A stretch of DNA of 64,000 nucleotides from contig NZ_JAUDCO010000002.1 in NCBI RefSeq assembly GCF_030373545.1, positions 248,001-312,000 of the forward strand, in the 5' to 3' direction. This document shows positions 57,879 through 64,000 of the stretch, piece by piece. Position 1 is the first letter of the stretch. Each line of letters opens with the position of its first letter. Both the position numbers and the translations under genes were made by a program. The notes beneath the pieces were generated by a model. It saw nothing but the letters and a program-made list of their open reading frames with translations, was not told where the DNA came from and made no database searches. This DNA is from Collinsella tanakaei. GTDB taxonomy: Bacteria; Actinomycetota; Coriobacteriia; Coriobacteriales; Coriobacteriaceae.

Positions 57879-58714
57879 GCGTGGTCCTTTCCTTTGTGGC
57901 TCGCCGATACGGTGGCGGCATGCGGGTCTTGTGTGGCGGCTTTGAGGGATGCTACTTCCCCACGCGTCAGGTCGCGCCACGACCCGACGCGAAGGCCGGT
58001 GAGCTCAAGCGGTCCGAATCGGGTGCGATGGAGGAGCAGAACGGGATGATGAACCGCACTCATCATGCGTTTGACCTGGTTTTTGCGACCCTCGCTGATC
58101 TTGATCTCGACGGCGGTCGACGCGGGGCCCACGCGATCGCCAAAGGTGGCGCGCGCCTCCGCATCGCCGAGCAGACGGCATCGAGCCGGCTTGCACGGTC
58201 CGTCGTCGAGCACGATGCCGCGCCGCAGCGGTTCGAGCTCGCGGTCGGCCATCGTTCCGTCCACCAGGGCAAGGTAGGTCTTCTCGACATGGTGCGAGGG
58301 ATGAAGCAGCAGCTGACCTAAATCGCCGTCGGTCGTGAAGAGGAGCAGGCCCGTCGTGTCCTTGTCCAGGCGGCCGACCGGATACAGCCCGGGATGCTCG
58401 CCGGTGGGAACGAGCTCGGCGACGCACGGCCTCATCTGAGGATCGCTCATGGTGGTGAGATAGCCTGCAGGCTTGTAGAGCATGATGTAGGCCGGTGTGT
58501 CGTTGAGGGTCACCGTATTCCCGTCGACGGTGACGACGTCGACGGCTGGATCGACCTTTGATCCGAGCTGCGTGATGACCTCCCCGTTCACGCGCACCCG
58601 TCCGGCGGTCATCAGATCCTCCGAGCCGCGGCGGCTGGCTACGCCGGAGCGGGCGAGGAACTTCTGAAGCCGCATGGGGACAATGCGCTCACGGCCGTTC
58701 TCTTCCTCATGCAT
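57875..58714 (-). CDS. rluB: Ribosomal large-subunit pseudouridine synthase, RluB type
   Basis: Converts a 23S rRNA uridine to pseudouridine. The N-terminal S4-like domain (MRLQKFLARSGVASRRGSEDL) is followed by the catalytic domain with GRLDKDTTGLLL carrying the catalytic Asp and VEKTYLALV. The first 13 residues are polar. Three in-frame ATGs (58723, 58714, 58675) are possible and no ribosome site decides; 58714 is given. scpA-scpB-rluB-cmk is a widespread order. RluB fits, but RsuA/RluE/RluF specificity cannot be excluded. Confidence 0.88.
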   Translation of the reverse strand: MHEEENGRERIVPMRLQKFLARSGVASRRGSEDLMTAGRVRVNGEVITQLGSKVDPAVDVVTVDGNTVTLNDTPAYIMLYKPAGYLTTMSDPQMRPCVAELVPTGEHPGLYPVGRLDKDTTGLLLFTTDGDLGQLLLHPSHHVEKTYLALVDGTMADRELEPLRRGIVLDDGPCKPARCRLLGDAEARATFGDRVGPASTAVEIKISEGRKNQVKRMMSAVHHPVLLLHRTRFGPLELTGLRVGSWRDLTRGEVASLKAATQDPHAATVSASHKGKDHA

Positions 58715-59414
58715 CGAAATCATCGTCCGTGGAGTTGCCGATAATGAACAGATCCTCGTCGCCGTCTTCCATGTCGATCAGGTCGCGCTCTTCCTCGAGC
58801 TCCTCATCGGTCTGCTCGAGGGTGGTTTGGATGGAGCGACCCGAAAGGCGCTCGCGGATATAGCGACGCGTCTGCTCGTCGGGTGCGAACTGCTCAAGAT
58901 CGGGCAGGTCCTTCACGCTGCGCAGCCCGAATTTCTCGAGAAACGCGTTGGTGGTGCCGTACATGATGGCGCCGCCGCGCGTCGCGTCGCGTCCGAGCTC
59001 GCGCACGAGGCCCTTGTCGACGAGCGACGAGATGACGCCGTCGGAGTTCACGCCGCGCACGCCCTTGACGGCCTCGCGCGTCACCGGCTGATGGTAGGCG
59101 ATGACGGCGAGCGTCTCGAGCGCGGCCTGGGAGAGCTTCTGCGTGTCCCAGGACAGCACGAAGGCCTCCACCTGGTCATGGTAGGCGGGATGGGTGAACA
59201 GGCGCCAGCCGCCGGCGACCTCACGCAGCTGGAAGCCGCGGTTTGCCTCTTCATATTCCACCTTGAGCTCAGCGAGGAGCGACGCCGCCTCGCCCGGCGA
59301 GATCTCGAGGGCGGCGGCGAGCGACGAGGCGCTCACCGGGTCACTCGAGACGAGCAGCAGCGCTTCAAGCGCTCCTTTAAGCGAGGAGGGGTCGAGTGTT
59401 TCCAGGTTGGACAT
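58707..59414 (-). CDS. scpB: Segregation and condensation protein ScpB
   Basis: Condensin subunit with two winged helices that works with ScpA and Smc in chromosome segregation. The 235 residues include ALEALLLVSSDPVSASSLA, WDTQKLSQAALETLAVIAYHQPVTR and RGVNSDGVISSLVDKGLV. The last 45 residues are acidic. It overlaps the rluB start region. Smc is not in the window. Confidence 0.94.
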   Translation of the reverse strand: MSNLETLDPSSLKGALEALLLVSSDPVSASSLAAALEISPGEAASLLAELKVEYEEANRGFQLREVAGGWRLFTHPAYHDQVEAFVLSWDTQKLSQAALETLAVIAYHQPVTREAVKGVRGVNSDGVISSLVDKGLVRELGRDATRGGAIMYGTTNAFLEKFGLRSVKDLPDLEQFAPDEQTRRYIRERLSGRSIQTTLEQTDEELEEERDLIDMEDGDEDLFIIGNSTDDDFDA

Positions 59415-59417
59415 GGG

Positions 59418-60215
59418 TTATTCCTCCTCGATGGCCAAGGCGTCTCCGGGCCGATAGGCAGGGGCCCCTTCGACACGGCTGATCATGATGGTTCCGAAAT
59501 TCTCATCCTGCTCAAGCGTCACCGATCCGCGCTTGGCGAGCTCGAGCATGGCCAAAAAGGTCGCTACGACCTGTTCGGTGGTGGCTTCCCCATCCAGAAG
59601 CTCGCGGAAGGTGACGCGCGGCCGCGCCATGGTCACGCGATCGACGGAGGCGACCGTCAGCTCGAGCGGAATGCGCTTCGGTGCGACGTGCTCTGCCTCG
59701 AGCAGGAACGTCTCGCGCTTGCCGTCCAAGTCGGCGCAGATGACGGCAAGGCCGCGCAGGGTGATGCCGGCGAGGTAGTCGGGCATGAGGCCTAAAAACT
59801 CGGGATCGGGGCCGGCAACGCGCGGATGCATCCGCGACTCGGTCTCCATGCGCGACGCGAGCGAGGCTGCTGCGCTTTTGAACTGCTTGTAGGCGATAAG
59901 GCGCGCGATCAGCACCTCACGGAGCGTCTCGCCGTCAAGATCGGCGTATTCCTCGAGGTCCTCGTCGGACGACGCGCTTACGGGTTCGTCGGGGACCAGC
60001 GATGCGGCCTTGATATCGAGCAGCGTCGCGGCGACAAGGAGAAAATCGCTGGCAACGTCGAGGTCGAGCGCTTCGAGTCGCTCGACCTCCGCGAGGTACT
60101 GGTCGGCGACCTCGCCGATCGAGATGGAGCCGATGTCGACCTTGTTGCGCGAGACGAGCTGCAGGAGCAGATCGAACGGACCCGTATAAGCCTGCGTCGA
60201 GACGCGATACGACAC
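59418..60215 (-). CDS. scpA: Segregation and condensation protein ScpA
   Basis: Kleisin subunit of the Smc-ScpAB condensin. The 265 residues have the N-terminal AYTGPFDLLLQLVSRNKVDI, then VASDFLLVAATLLDIKA and the C-terminal winged helix (TTEQVVATFLAMLELAKRG). GTG 60215 is preferred because AAGGGGAG precedes it; the frame is open to 60290. It lies 3 bp upstream of scpB in the transcript. Confidence 0.93.
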   Translation of the reverse strand: MSYRVSTQAYTGPFDLLLQLVSRNKVDIGSISIGEVADQYLAEVERLEALDLDVASDFLLVAATLLDIKAASLVPDEPVSASSDEDLEEYADLDGETLREVLIARLIAYKQFKSAAASLASRMETESRMHPRVAGPDPEFLGLMPDYLAGITLRGLAVICADLDGKRETFLLEAEHVAPKRIPLELTVASVDRVTMARPRVTFRELLDGEATTEQVVATFLAMLELAKRGSVTLEQDENFGTIMISRVEGAPAYRPGDALAIEEE

Positions 60216-60264
60216 CTTGCTCCCCTTCTGTACGCCTGTTTGCCGGATATTCGATTCTACCGCA

Positions 60265-60954
60265 CTACCAGCCGAGCGCGAAATCGACAAGTGCGTTGAG
60301 GATGGGATAGAGGGTCACATCGAAGTACATGCCGATAAGGTCGATGTGGAGGATGGACGGCAGAAGATAGAGGACGACGATGAGAATGGGCATCGAATAG
60401 CGCTGGATGCGGTAGTAGGTGCGCAGGGCGTCGCCGCGCAGAAACGGAACGAGGATCGACGATCCATCGAGCGGAGGCAGCGGGATGAGGTTGAAAAACG
60501 CAAGCGAAAGATTGATGGACATAAACGTCATGAGGAACGTGGCGAGCTGCCCCGTTGCGGCGACGCCGATTGAGCCGGCTAACAGCGAGGCGTTTTGAGC
60601 GGCCGCTCGAAGCAGGAGCGCGCCCGCGCACGCGAGGATGACGTTCGAAACCGGTCCGGCAAGCGCGACCAGCATCTCGTCGCGCTTAGGGTGCTTGAGA
60701 TTGTTCAGGTAGACGGGTACCGGCTTGGCAAACGCGAACACGGGCCCGCCGGCAGCGATCATGAGGATCGGCAAGAGCACAGTGCCGAAAGGATCGATGT
60801 GCTTGAGCGGGTTGAGCGAGACCCTGCCGCGCGCTTTCGCCGTGCGATCGCCGAGCAGATAGGCCGCGAGCGCATGGGCGCTTTCGTGGACGACGATGCC
60901 GCAGGCCAAGGCGACGACCGATCCGAGCAGATATACGATGTAATCCCAGTTCAT
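60265..60954 (-). CDS. Site-2 protease family (M50) membrane metalloprotease
   Basis: A 229-residue intramembrane zinc protease of the M50/SpoIVFB-like type. The zinc motif HESAH is in the first part (about 23-27), and the NLIPLPPLDGS motif near 170 supplies the third metal ligand. About six hydrophobic segments are present. It lies next to scpA, a conserved actinobacterial and clostridial neighbourhood. Substrate unknown. Confidence 0.88.
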   Translation of the reverse strand: MNWDYIVYLLGSVVALACGIVVHESAHALAAYLLGDRTAKARGRVSLNPLKHIDPFGTVLLPILMIAAGGPVFAFAKPVPVYLNNLKHPKRDEMLVALAGPVSNVILACAGALLLRAAAQNASLLAGSIGVAATGQLATFLMTFMSINLSLAFFNLIPLPPLDGSSILVPFLRGDALRTYYRIQRYSMPILIVVLYLLPSILHIDLIGMYFDVTLYPILNALVDFALGW

Positions 60955-60961
60955 GGCACCC

Positions 60962-61258
60962 TTACCTGAGTGAGTGAGAAACGCGCTGGAAGATGTAGTC
61001 GAGTGCGAGCATGATTGCCATCGTGCAGGCGAAATCGAACCGAAAGACCCCGCCGAACGGAGACGTGATGAGCCCGTAGCCCGAGATGACGTCGGGAAGC
61101 GCGTTGGCGATATCGATAACGAGCCCGATGAGGTTCAGGCGGGCAGCCGCGCTCGGGAAGCACAGCAGCACCGTCAAGGCGCCCAGCCCGATGGCGATAA
61201 GGCGGCATGTCCACGAAAGAATCGTGAATCCTATTGCGGCCGCCCTACGAAAGTCCAC
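60962..61258 (-). CDS. Small conserved-looking membrane protein of unknown function
   Basis: A 98-residue protein with two or three hydrophobic helices (about 8-30, 40-60, 70-90), rich in Ala and Ile. GTG 61258 is supported by a GAGGAG site 8 nt upstream and overlaps the end of the ABC-F gene by 14 nt. It ends 7 bp before the site-2 protease, so the two may act in the same membrane. I recognise no family. Confidence 0.6.
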   Translation of the reverse strand: MDFRRAAAIGFTILSWTCRLIAIGLGALTVLLCFPSAAARLNLIGLVIDIANALPDVISGYGLITSPFGGVFRFDFACTMAIMLALDYIFQRVSHSLR

Positions 61259-63275
61259 GTGCGGTCTCCTCTTCGATCGTCGTCGACAGCTCGAGCCACT
61301 CATCCTCGAGCGCCGGAATCTCCTGTTTCAAAGAATTGTATTCCGCGAGCGCTGCGCTGAATTTCTCCTGATCGGCGTAAAGCTCCTCAGAAGCCATCAA
61401 TTCCATAAGTCCGTCATAGCGATCGCGCTTCTGCTCGAGCTGGGTCTCGACGGTCTTCAGGCGTTCTTTGGTCTTCTTGAGCCGCTTGTTGAGTGCCGTA
61501 CGCGCCTCGGCCTCGGCACGACGCTGCTCGCGCGTTTTCTTGCCGCCCTCCGAGGCGCTCTTAACCTCATGGGTACGGCGCAGCGTCCTTCCCTGCTCAT
61601 GCTTCTCCTGTGGATTGCGGGAGGACTGCGCCGCCGCTTGCTCGGCTGCGGCGCGCTGCGCCAGATCTTCGCGTTTGTAGAGGTAGTACTCATAATCGCC
61701 GTCGTATACCGTCATCTTGCCGTCGCGGATGTCGACGACGCGGTTGGCGACGGCACGGACCAGATGCTCGTCGTGGCTGATGAGCACGATGGTGCCTGGG
61801 AAGTTCTTCAGGGCGTTCTCGAGCATATCCACCGAATCGATGTCGAGATGGTTCGTCGGCTCGTCCAGGCACAGCAGGGCCTCAGGCGCCACGAGCATCT
61901 TCGCCAGGGCAAGACGCGCCCGCTCTCCACCCGATAGGACGCCGACGCGCTTGTCGACGTCTTCGCCCGAGAAGAGGAACGCGCCGAGCAGGCTGCGCTG
62001 CTGGGGCACCGTCCACGTCGGAGCGACCGAGTCGATCTCCTGCAGGACGGTGTTGCTTTCTTTCAGGCCTTCGAGCTGGTGCTGAGCATAGTAGGCCACA
62101 CCCACGTGCAGGCCGAGCTCGCGGGTGCCACGGGTCGGCTGCTCGATGCCGGCGAACATCTTGAGCATCGTCGACTTGCCGGCGCCGTTGGGGCCTACGA
62201 GCGCGATGTGGTCACCGCGATAGAGCTTGAGGTCGATGCCGTCGTAGACCTGCTTGTCCTCATAGCTCTTCGAGACGTTTTCGAGGGCCGCCACGAGGTC
62301 GCCCGAGCGCGGCGGATCGGGAAACTTGAAGTCAACGTGCTTATGACCCTCGGGAAGGATGACCAGCTCGTTTTTGATCTGCTCGATCTTGCGGATACGT
62401 TCCTGCGCTTGCGCCGCCTTCGTCGGCTTATAGCGGAATTTGTCGACAAACACCTGCATATGCGCGATTTCGCGTTCCTGCGCGGCGCGCTTGGCGCGCA
62501 TCTGCTCGAGGTTGTCCTCGCGCTGCTTGAGGTAGGAGCTGTAGTTGCCGGTGTAGGTCGTGACGCGGCGGTTCTCGAGGGCGGCCACGTGGTCGACGCA
62601 GGCGTCCATGAAGGCGCGGTCATGGCTGACGATGAGCACGGCCCCCTCGTAGCTGGCGATAAAGCTGCGCAGCCACTGGACGCTCTCAAGGTCGAGGTGG
62701 TTCGTGGGCTCGTCGAGCAGCAGTAGGTCGGGTCGGCGAAGGAAGAGCTTCGCGAGTGCGATGCGCATCTGCCAACCGCCGGAGAACTCGCAGCAGGGAC
62801 GCTCGAAATCCTCGGGATGGAAGCCGAGGCCCGAGAGGATCTGACGGGCGTTGCTTTCAAGCTCGTAGCCGCCGAGGTGCTCGAAACGGTCCTGCACGCT
62901 GCCGTACTCGGTGAGCATGGCCTCGAGGTCGGGATCGTTTGGATCGGCCTCGGCGATCTTGAGCTGCAGCTCCTCGGCGCGCTCCCCCATCGTGCGGATC
63001 TCGATGGCGGCATCCATGACCTCGGTGATGATCGGCTTATCGGAGGCGAGTTTCGTCTCCTGCTCAAGATAGCCGACGTTGACGTCTTTGGCATACGTGA
63101 CGCTTCCGGCGTCAGCGGTATCGAGACCCATGATGATTTTAAGCATGGTCGTCTTGCCGGCACCGTTGGGCCCGACGAGCGCATAGCGCTCGCCTGCGTT
63201 GATCTGGAACGAAGCGCCGGAGAACAGCGTGCGCGCTCCGAAGCTCTTTTCGATCTTGTCAACCAGAAGGATCAT
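61245..63275 (-). CDS. ABC-F family ATPase (YheS/Uup-like)
   Basis: Soluble ribosome-associated ABC-F protein. The 676 residues have two ATPase domains, GPNGAGKTT (about 37-45) and GPNGAGKST (about 353-361), each with its signature ([24 protein letters not shown]) and Walker B ([22 protein letters not shown]). A linker with charged helices (about 240-320) joins them. The C-terminal about 115 residues form a coiled coil ([20 protein letters not shown]). There are no membrane segments. ABC-F members modulate translation or protect ribosomes from antibiotics; neither role can be assigned here. Confidence 0.9.
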   Translation of the reverse strand: MILLVDKIEKSFGARTLFSGASFQINAGERYALVGPNGAGKTTMLKIIMGLDTADAGSVTYAKDVNVGYLEQETKLASDKPIITEVMDAAIEIRTMGERAEELQLKIAEADPNDPDLEAMLTEYGSVQDRFEHLGGYELESNARQILSGLGFHPEDFERPCCEFSGGWQMRIALAKLFLRRPDLLLLDEPTNHLDLESVQWLRSFIASYEGAVLIVSHDRAFMDACVDHVAALENRRVTTYTGNYSSYLKQREDNLEQMRAKRAAQEREIAHMQVFVDKFRYKPTKAAQAQERIRKIEQIKNELVILPEGHKHVDFKFPDPPRSGDLVAALENVSKSYEDKQVYDGIDLKLYRGDHIALVGPNGAGKSTMLKMFAGIEQPTRGTRELGLHVGVAYYAQHQLEGLKESNTVLQEIDSVAPTWTVPQQRSLLGAFLFSGEDVDKRVGVLSGGERARLALAKMLVAPEALLCLDEPTNHLDIDSVDMLENALKNFPGTIVLISHDEHLVRAVANRVVDIRDGKMTVYDGDYEYYLYKREDLAQRAAAEQAAAQSSRNPQEKHEQGRTLRRTHEVKSASEGGKKTREQRRAEAEARTALNKRLKKTKERLKTVETQLEQKRDRYDGLMELMASEELYADQEKFSAALAEYNSLKQEIPALEDEWLELSTTIEEETARGLS

Positions 63276-63330
63276 TGGACGCTTCCCTTACGACCTGCGC
63301 GGTGTTATCGCTTCAACGTGTGTATACAGC

Positions 63331-63357
63331 AAAAGGGCTGCAGTTGCCTGCAGCCCT
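63331..63357 (-). terminator. Terminator after tRNA-Val
   Basis: On minus, AGGGCTGCAG pairs with CTGCAGCCCT across 4 nt (plus coordinates 63334-63357) and is followed by TTTTGC. It separates tRNA-Val from the ABC-F gene. Confidence 0.85.
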
Positions 63358-63367
63358 TGATGTACGA

Positions 63368-63442
63368 TGGTGGGCGTTACAAGATTTGAACTTGTGACCC
63401 CATCCGTGTGAAGGATGTGCTCTACCCCTGAGCCAAACGCCC
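63368..63442 (-). tRNA. tRNA-Val (anticodon CAC)
   Basis: On minus the gene begins GGGCGTTTGGCTCAGGGG and folds as a cloverleaf with acceptor GGGCGTT/AACGCCC, anticodon arm CATCC-TTCACAC-GGATG with CAC at 34-36, and T arm with GTTCAAATC. The 3' CCA is encoded (63368-63370). It reads the GTG valine codon. Confidence 0.96.
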
Positions 63443-63463
63443 GTATGCCTTTCGGCGAAGAAG

Positions 63464-63492
63464 ATACTAGCACACATTTTCGCTCGAGCCAA
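63464..63492 (-). promoter_or_regulatory. Promoter of tRNA-Val
   Basis: On minus TTGGCT (plus 63487-63492), 17-bp spacer, TAGTAT (plus 63464-63469). It lies 22 bp upstream of the tRNA 5' end, as expected for a tRNA promoter. Confidence 0.75.
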
Positions 63493-63572
63493 CTGAAAAT
63501 CTCGACGCGATTATAACGCCCGGTGCTTCACGCGCAGTGGTGGAGGGTCCGTGGAGAAAAACCAATCGCCTC

Positions 63573-63601
63573 TTGCAATCCCAACGCGTTTCCGTCATAG
63601 T
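63573..63601 (+). promoter_or_regulatory. Promoter of tRNA-Ala
   Basis: TTGCAA (63573-63578), 17-bp spacer, CATAGT (63596-63601). The -10 ends 15 bp before the mature tRNA 5' end. Confidence 0.65.
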
Positions 63602-63616
63602 ACCGTCTCGTTGCTT

Positions 63617-63692
63617 GGGGGCGTAGCTCAGCTGGGAGAGCGCTTGACTGGCAGTCAAGAGGTCAGGGGTTCGATCCCCCTCGTCTCCACCA
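63617..63692 (+). tRNA. tRNA-Ala (anticodon GGC)
   Basis: Begins GGGGGCGTAGCTCAGCTGGG. Acceptor GGGGGCG pairs with CGTCTCC with two G-U pairs; the anticodon arm CTTGA-CTGGCAG-TCAAG has GGC at 34-36; the T arm has GGTTCGATCCC. The 3' CCA (63690-63692) is encoded. It reads GCC/GCU alanine codons. Confidence 0.96.
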
Positions 63693-63703
63693 TCGCACAT
63701 TCG

Positions 63704-63731
63704 GGTCCCTACCGTGTAGGGACCTTTTTTT
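63704..63731 (+). terminator. Terminator after tRNA-Ala
   Basis: GGTCCCTAC at 63704-63712 pairs perfectly with GTAGGGACC at 63716-63724, followed by seven T. It lies 11 bp after the tRNA. Confidence 0.92.
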
Positions 63732-63936
63732 ATGGTTGGGAACATGCGATGCAAGCCGATGCCGGCAAACCGGCTTCTCTTTTGACGCGTTATCTGCTGA
63801 GAAGTGCGCAAACATGCTCGAAAGTGAGTTTTACCGGTGTGTTTCCTGCAGCTCCACTCGCCTGCCGCAAGCGATCTGCCGCTACCATGATGCTTACGCT
63901 CAGATCATTTCTCGCAGTGAAGGTGGTGTGCGGCCT

Positions 63937-64000
63937 ATGGCACACGATGTGGTGCTTATTCCCGGAGACGGCATTGGACCGGAGATCACCCAGGCGATGC
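63937..64000 (+). CDS. Isocitrate/isopropylmalate dehydrogenase family (3' truncated)
   Basis: Only the first 21 codons are in the window. They read MAHDVVLIPGDGIGPEITQA, the conserved N-terminus of NAD(P)-dependent isocitrate and 3-isopropylmalate dehydrogenases (beta-decarboxylating family). AAGGTGG lies about 12 nt before the ATG. The 205 bp between the tRNA-Ala terminator and this start holds a small hairpin (GCCGGCAAACCGGC) followed by TTCTCTTTT at about 63762-63784, which could be a leader terminator. The remaining sequence decides between the two enzymes. Confidence 0.85.
   Translation, partial: MAHDVVLIPGDGIGPEITQAM

Noticed and set aside
63288-63473. Reading frame across tRNA-Val
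   Set aside because: False translation of the tRNA and its flanks. The frame at 63467-63811 on minus (GDEGDRTPDLLTASQAL) is the same kind of artefact over tRNA-Ala.

Overview
The window looks like chromosome from a strictly anaerobic, high-GC actinobacterium of the class Coriobacteriia, most like Collinsella or a close relative. This is inferred from gene content and order, not from a database search. Supporting signs are strong G/C third-position bias, a GarA/FtsR-like FHA-MerR pair beside a CDP-alcohol phosphotransferase, a stand-alone [FeFe] hydrogenase with its flavoprotein partner, SpoVS in an actinobacterial context, and Bacillus/actinobacteria-type LexA boxes (GAAC-N4-GTTC). I see no phage, integrase, transposase, rRNA operon or CRISPR array. 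The window is mostly core chromosome.

Region 1 (1-6.9 kb, plus strand) holds the tail of a membrane-anchored DnaJ-like protein, a complete DnaJ, then mtaB, phoH, ybeY, a diacylglycerol/undecaprenol kinase, era and recO. Region 2 (6.9-10.8 kb) is a two-gene redox unit: a NuoF-GltD-type flavoprotein overlapping a 580-residue [FeFe] hydrogenase, with palindromic operator-like sites upstream. Region 3 (10.7-13.1 kb) is a small accessory-looking island. It has a membrane-protein gene interrupted by an in-frame TAG and an NCS2 purine permease. Each is bracketed by a pair of intergenic palindromic repeats (families A and B).

Region 4 (13.2-34.1 kb, plus strand) is a long housekeeping run: rpsO, pnp, rnj, ftsK, a RodZ-like gene, yajQ, rimO, pgsA, cinA/pncC, recA, recX, rny, a GHKL ATPase of unknown function, spoVS, miaB, miaA and hflX. 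Three RNA-decay enzymes (PNPase, RNase J, RNase Y) and, with mtaB, all three bacterial methylthiotransferase types (MtaB, RimO, MiaB) fall within about 31 kb. Region 5 (34.1-41.9 kb) has mixed strands: a DUF1624-like acyltransferase, lexA, a divergent LysM/membrane gene under two LexA boxes (probable SOS division inhibitor), nrdR, dut, a processive glycosyltransferase, trxB, a 650-bp stretch without a convincing gene, then degV and a divergent DUF1836 gene.

Region 6 (42-63.3 kb, minus strand) reads leftward: an ABC-F ATPase, a small membrane protein, a site-2 protease, scpA, scpB, rluB, cmk, plsC, ispH, a DUF512 radical-SAM gene, der, plsY, gpsA, rpe, a cysteine desulfurase, a Nif3-like gene, a coiled-coil protein, coaBC, tRNA-Pro, a second CDP-alcohol phosphotransferase, FHA, MerR, apt and pepV. 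Many of these overlap by 1-14 nt and probably form long operons. The right edge has tRNA-Val (minus), tRNA-Ala (plus) and the first codons of an isocitrate/isopropylmalate dehydrogenase.

Systems that work together: the DNA-damage response (recA, recX, lexA and the LysM gene, recO, with nrdR and dut nearby), mRNA turnover, tRNA/ribosome modification and ribosome GTPases, phospholipid synthesis (gpsA, plsY, plsC, pgsA), chromosome handling (scpAB, ftsK) and hydrogen metabolism. The best leads for something undescribed are the GHKL ATPase beside spoVS, the membrane-tailed DnaJ, the bracketing palindromic repeats and the SOS LysM gene.
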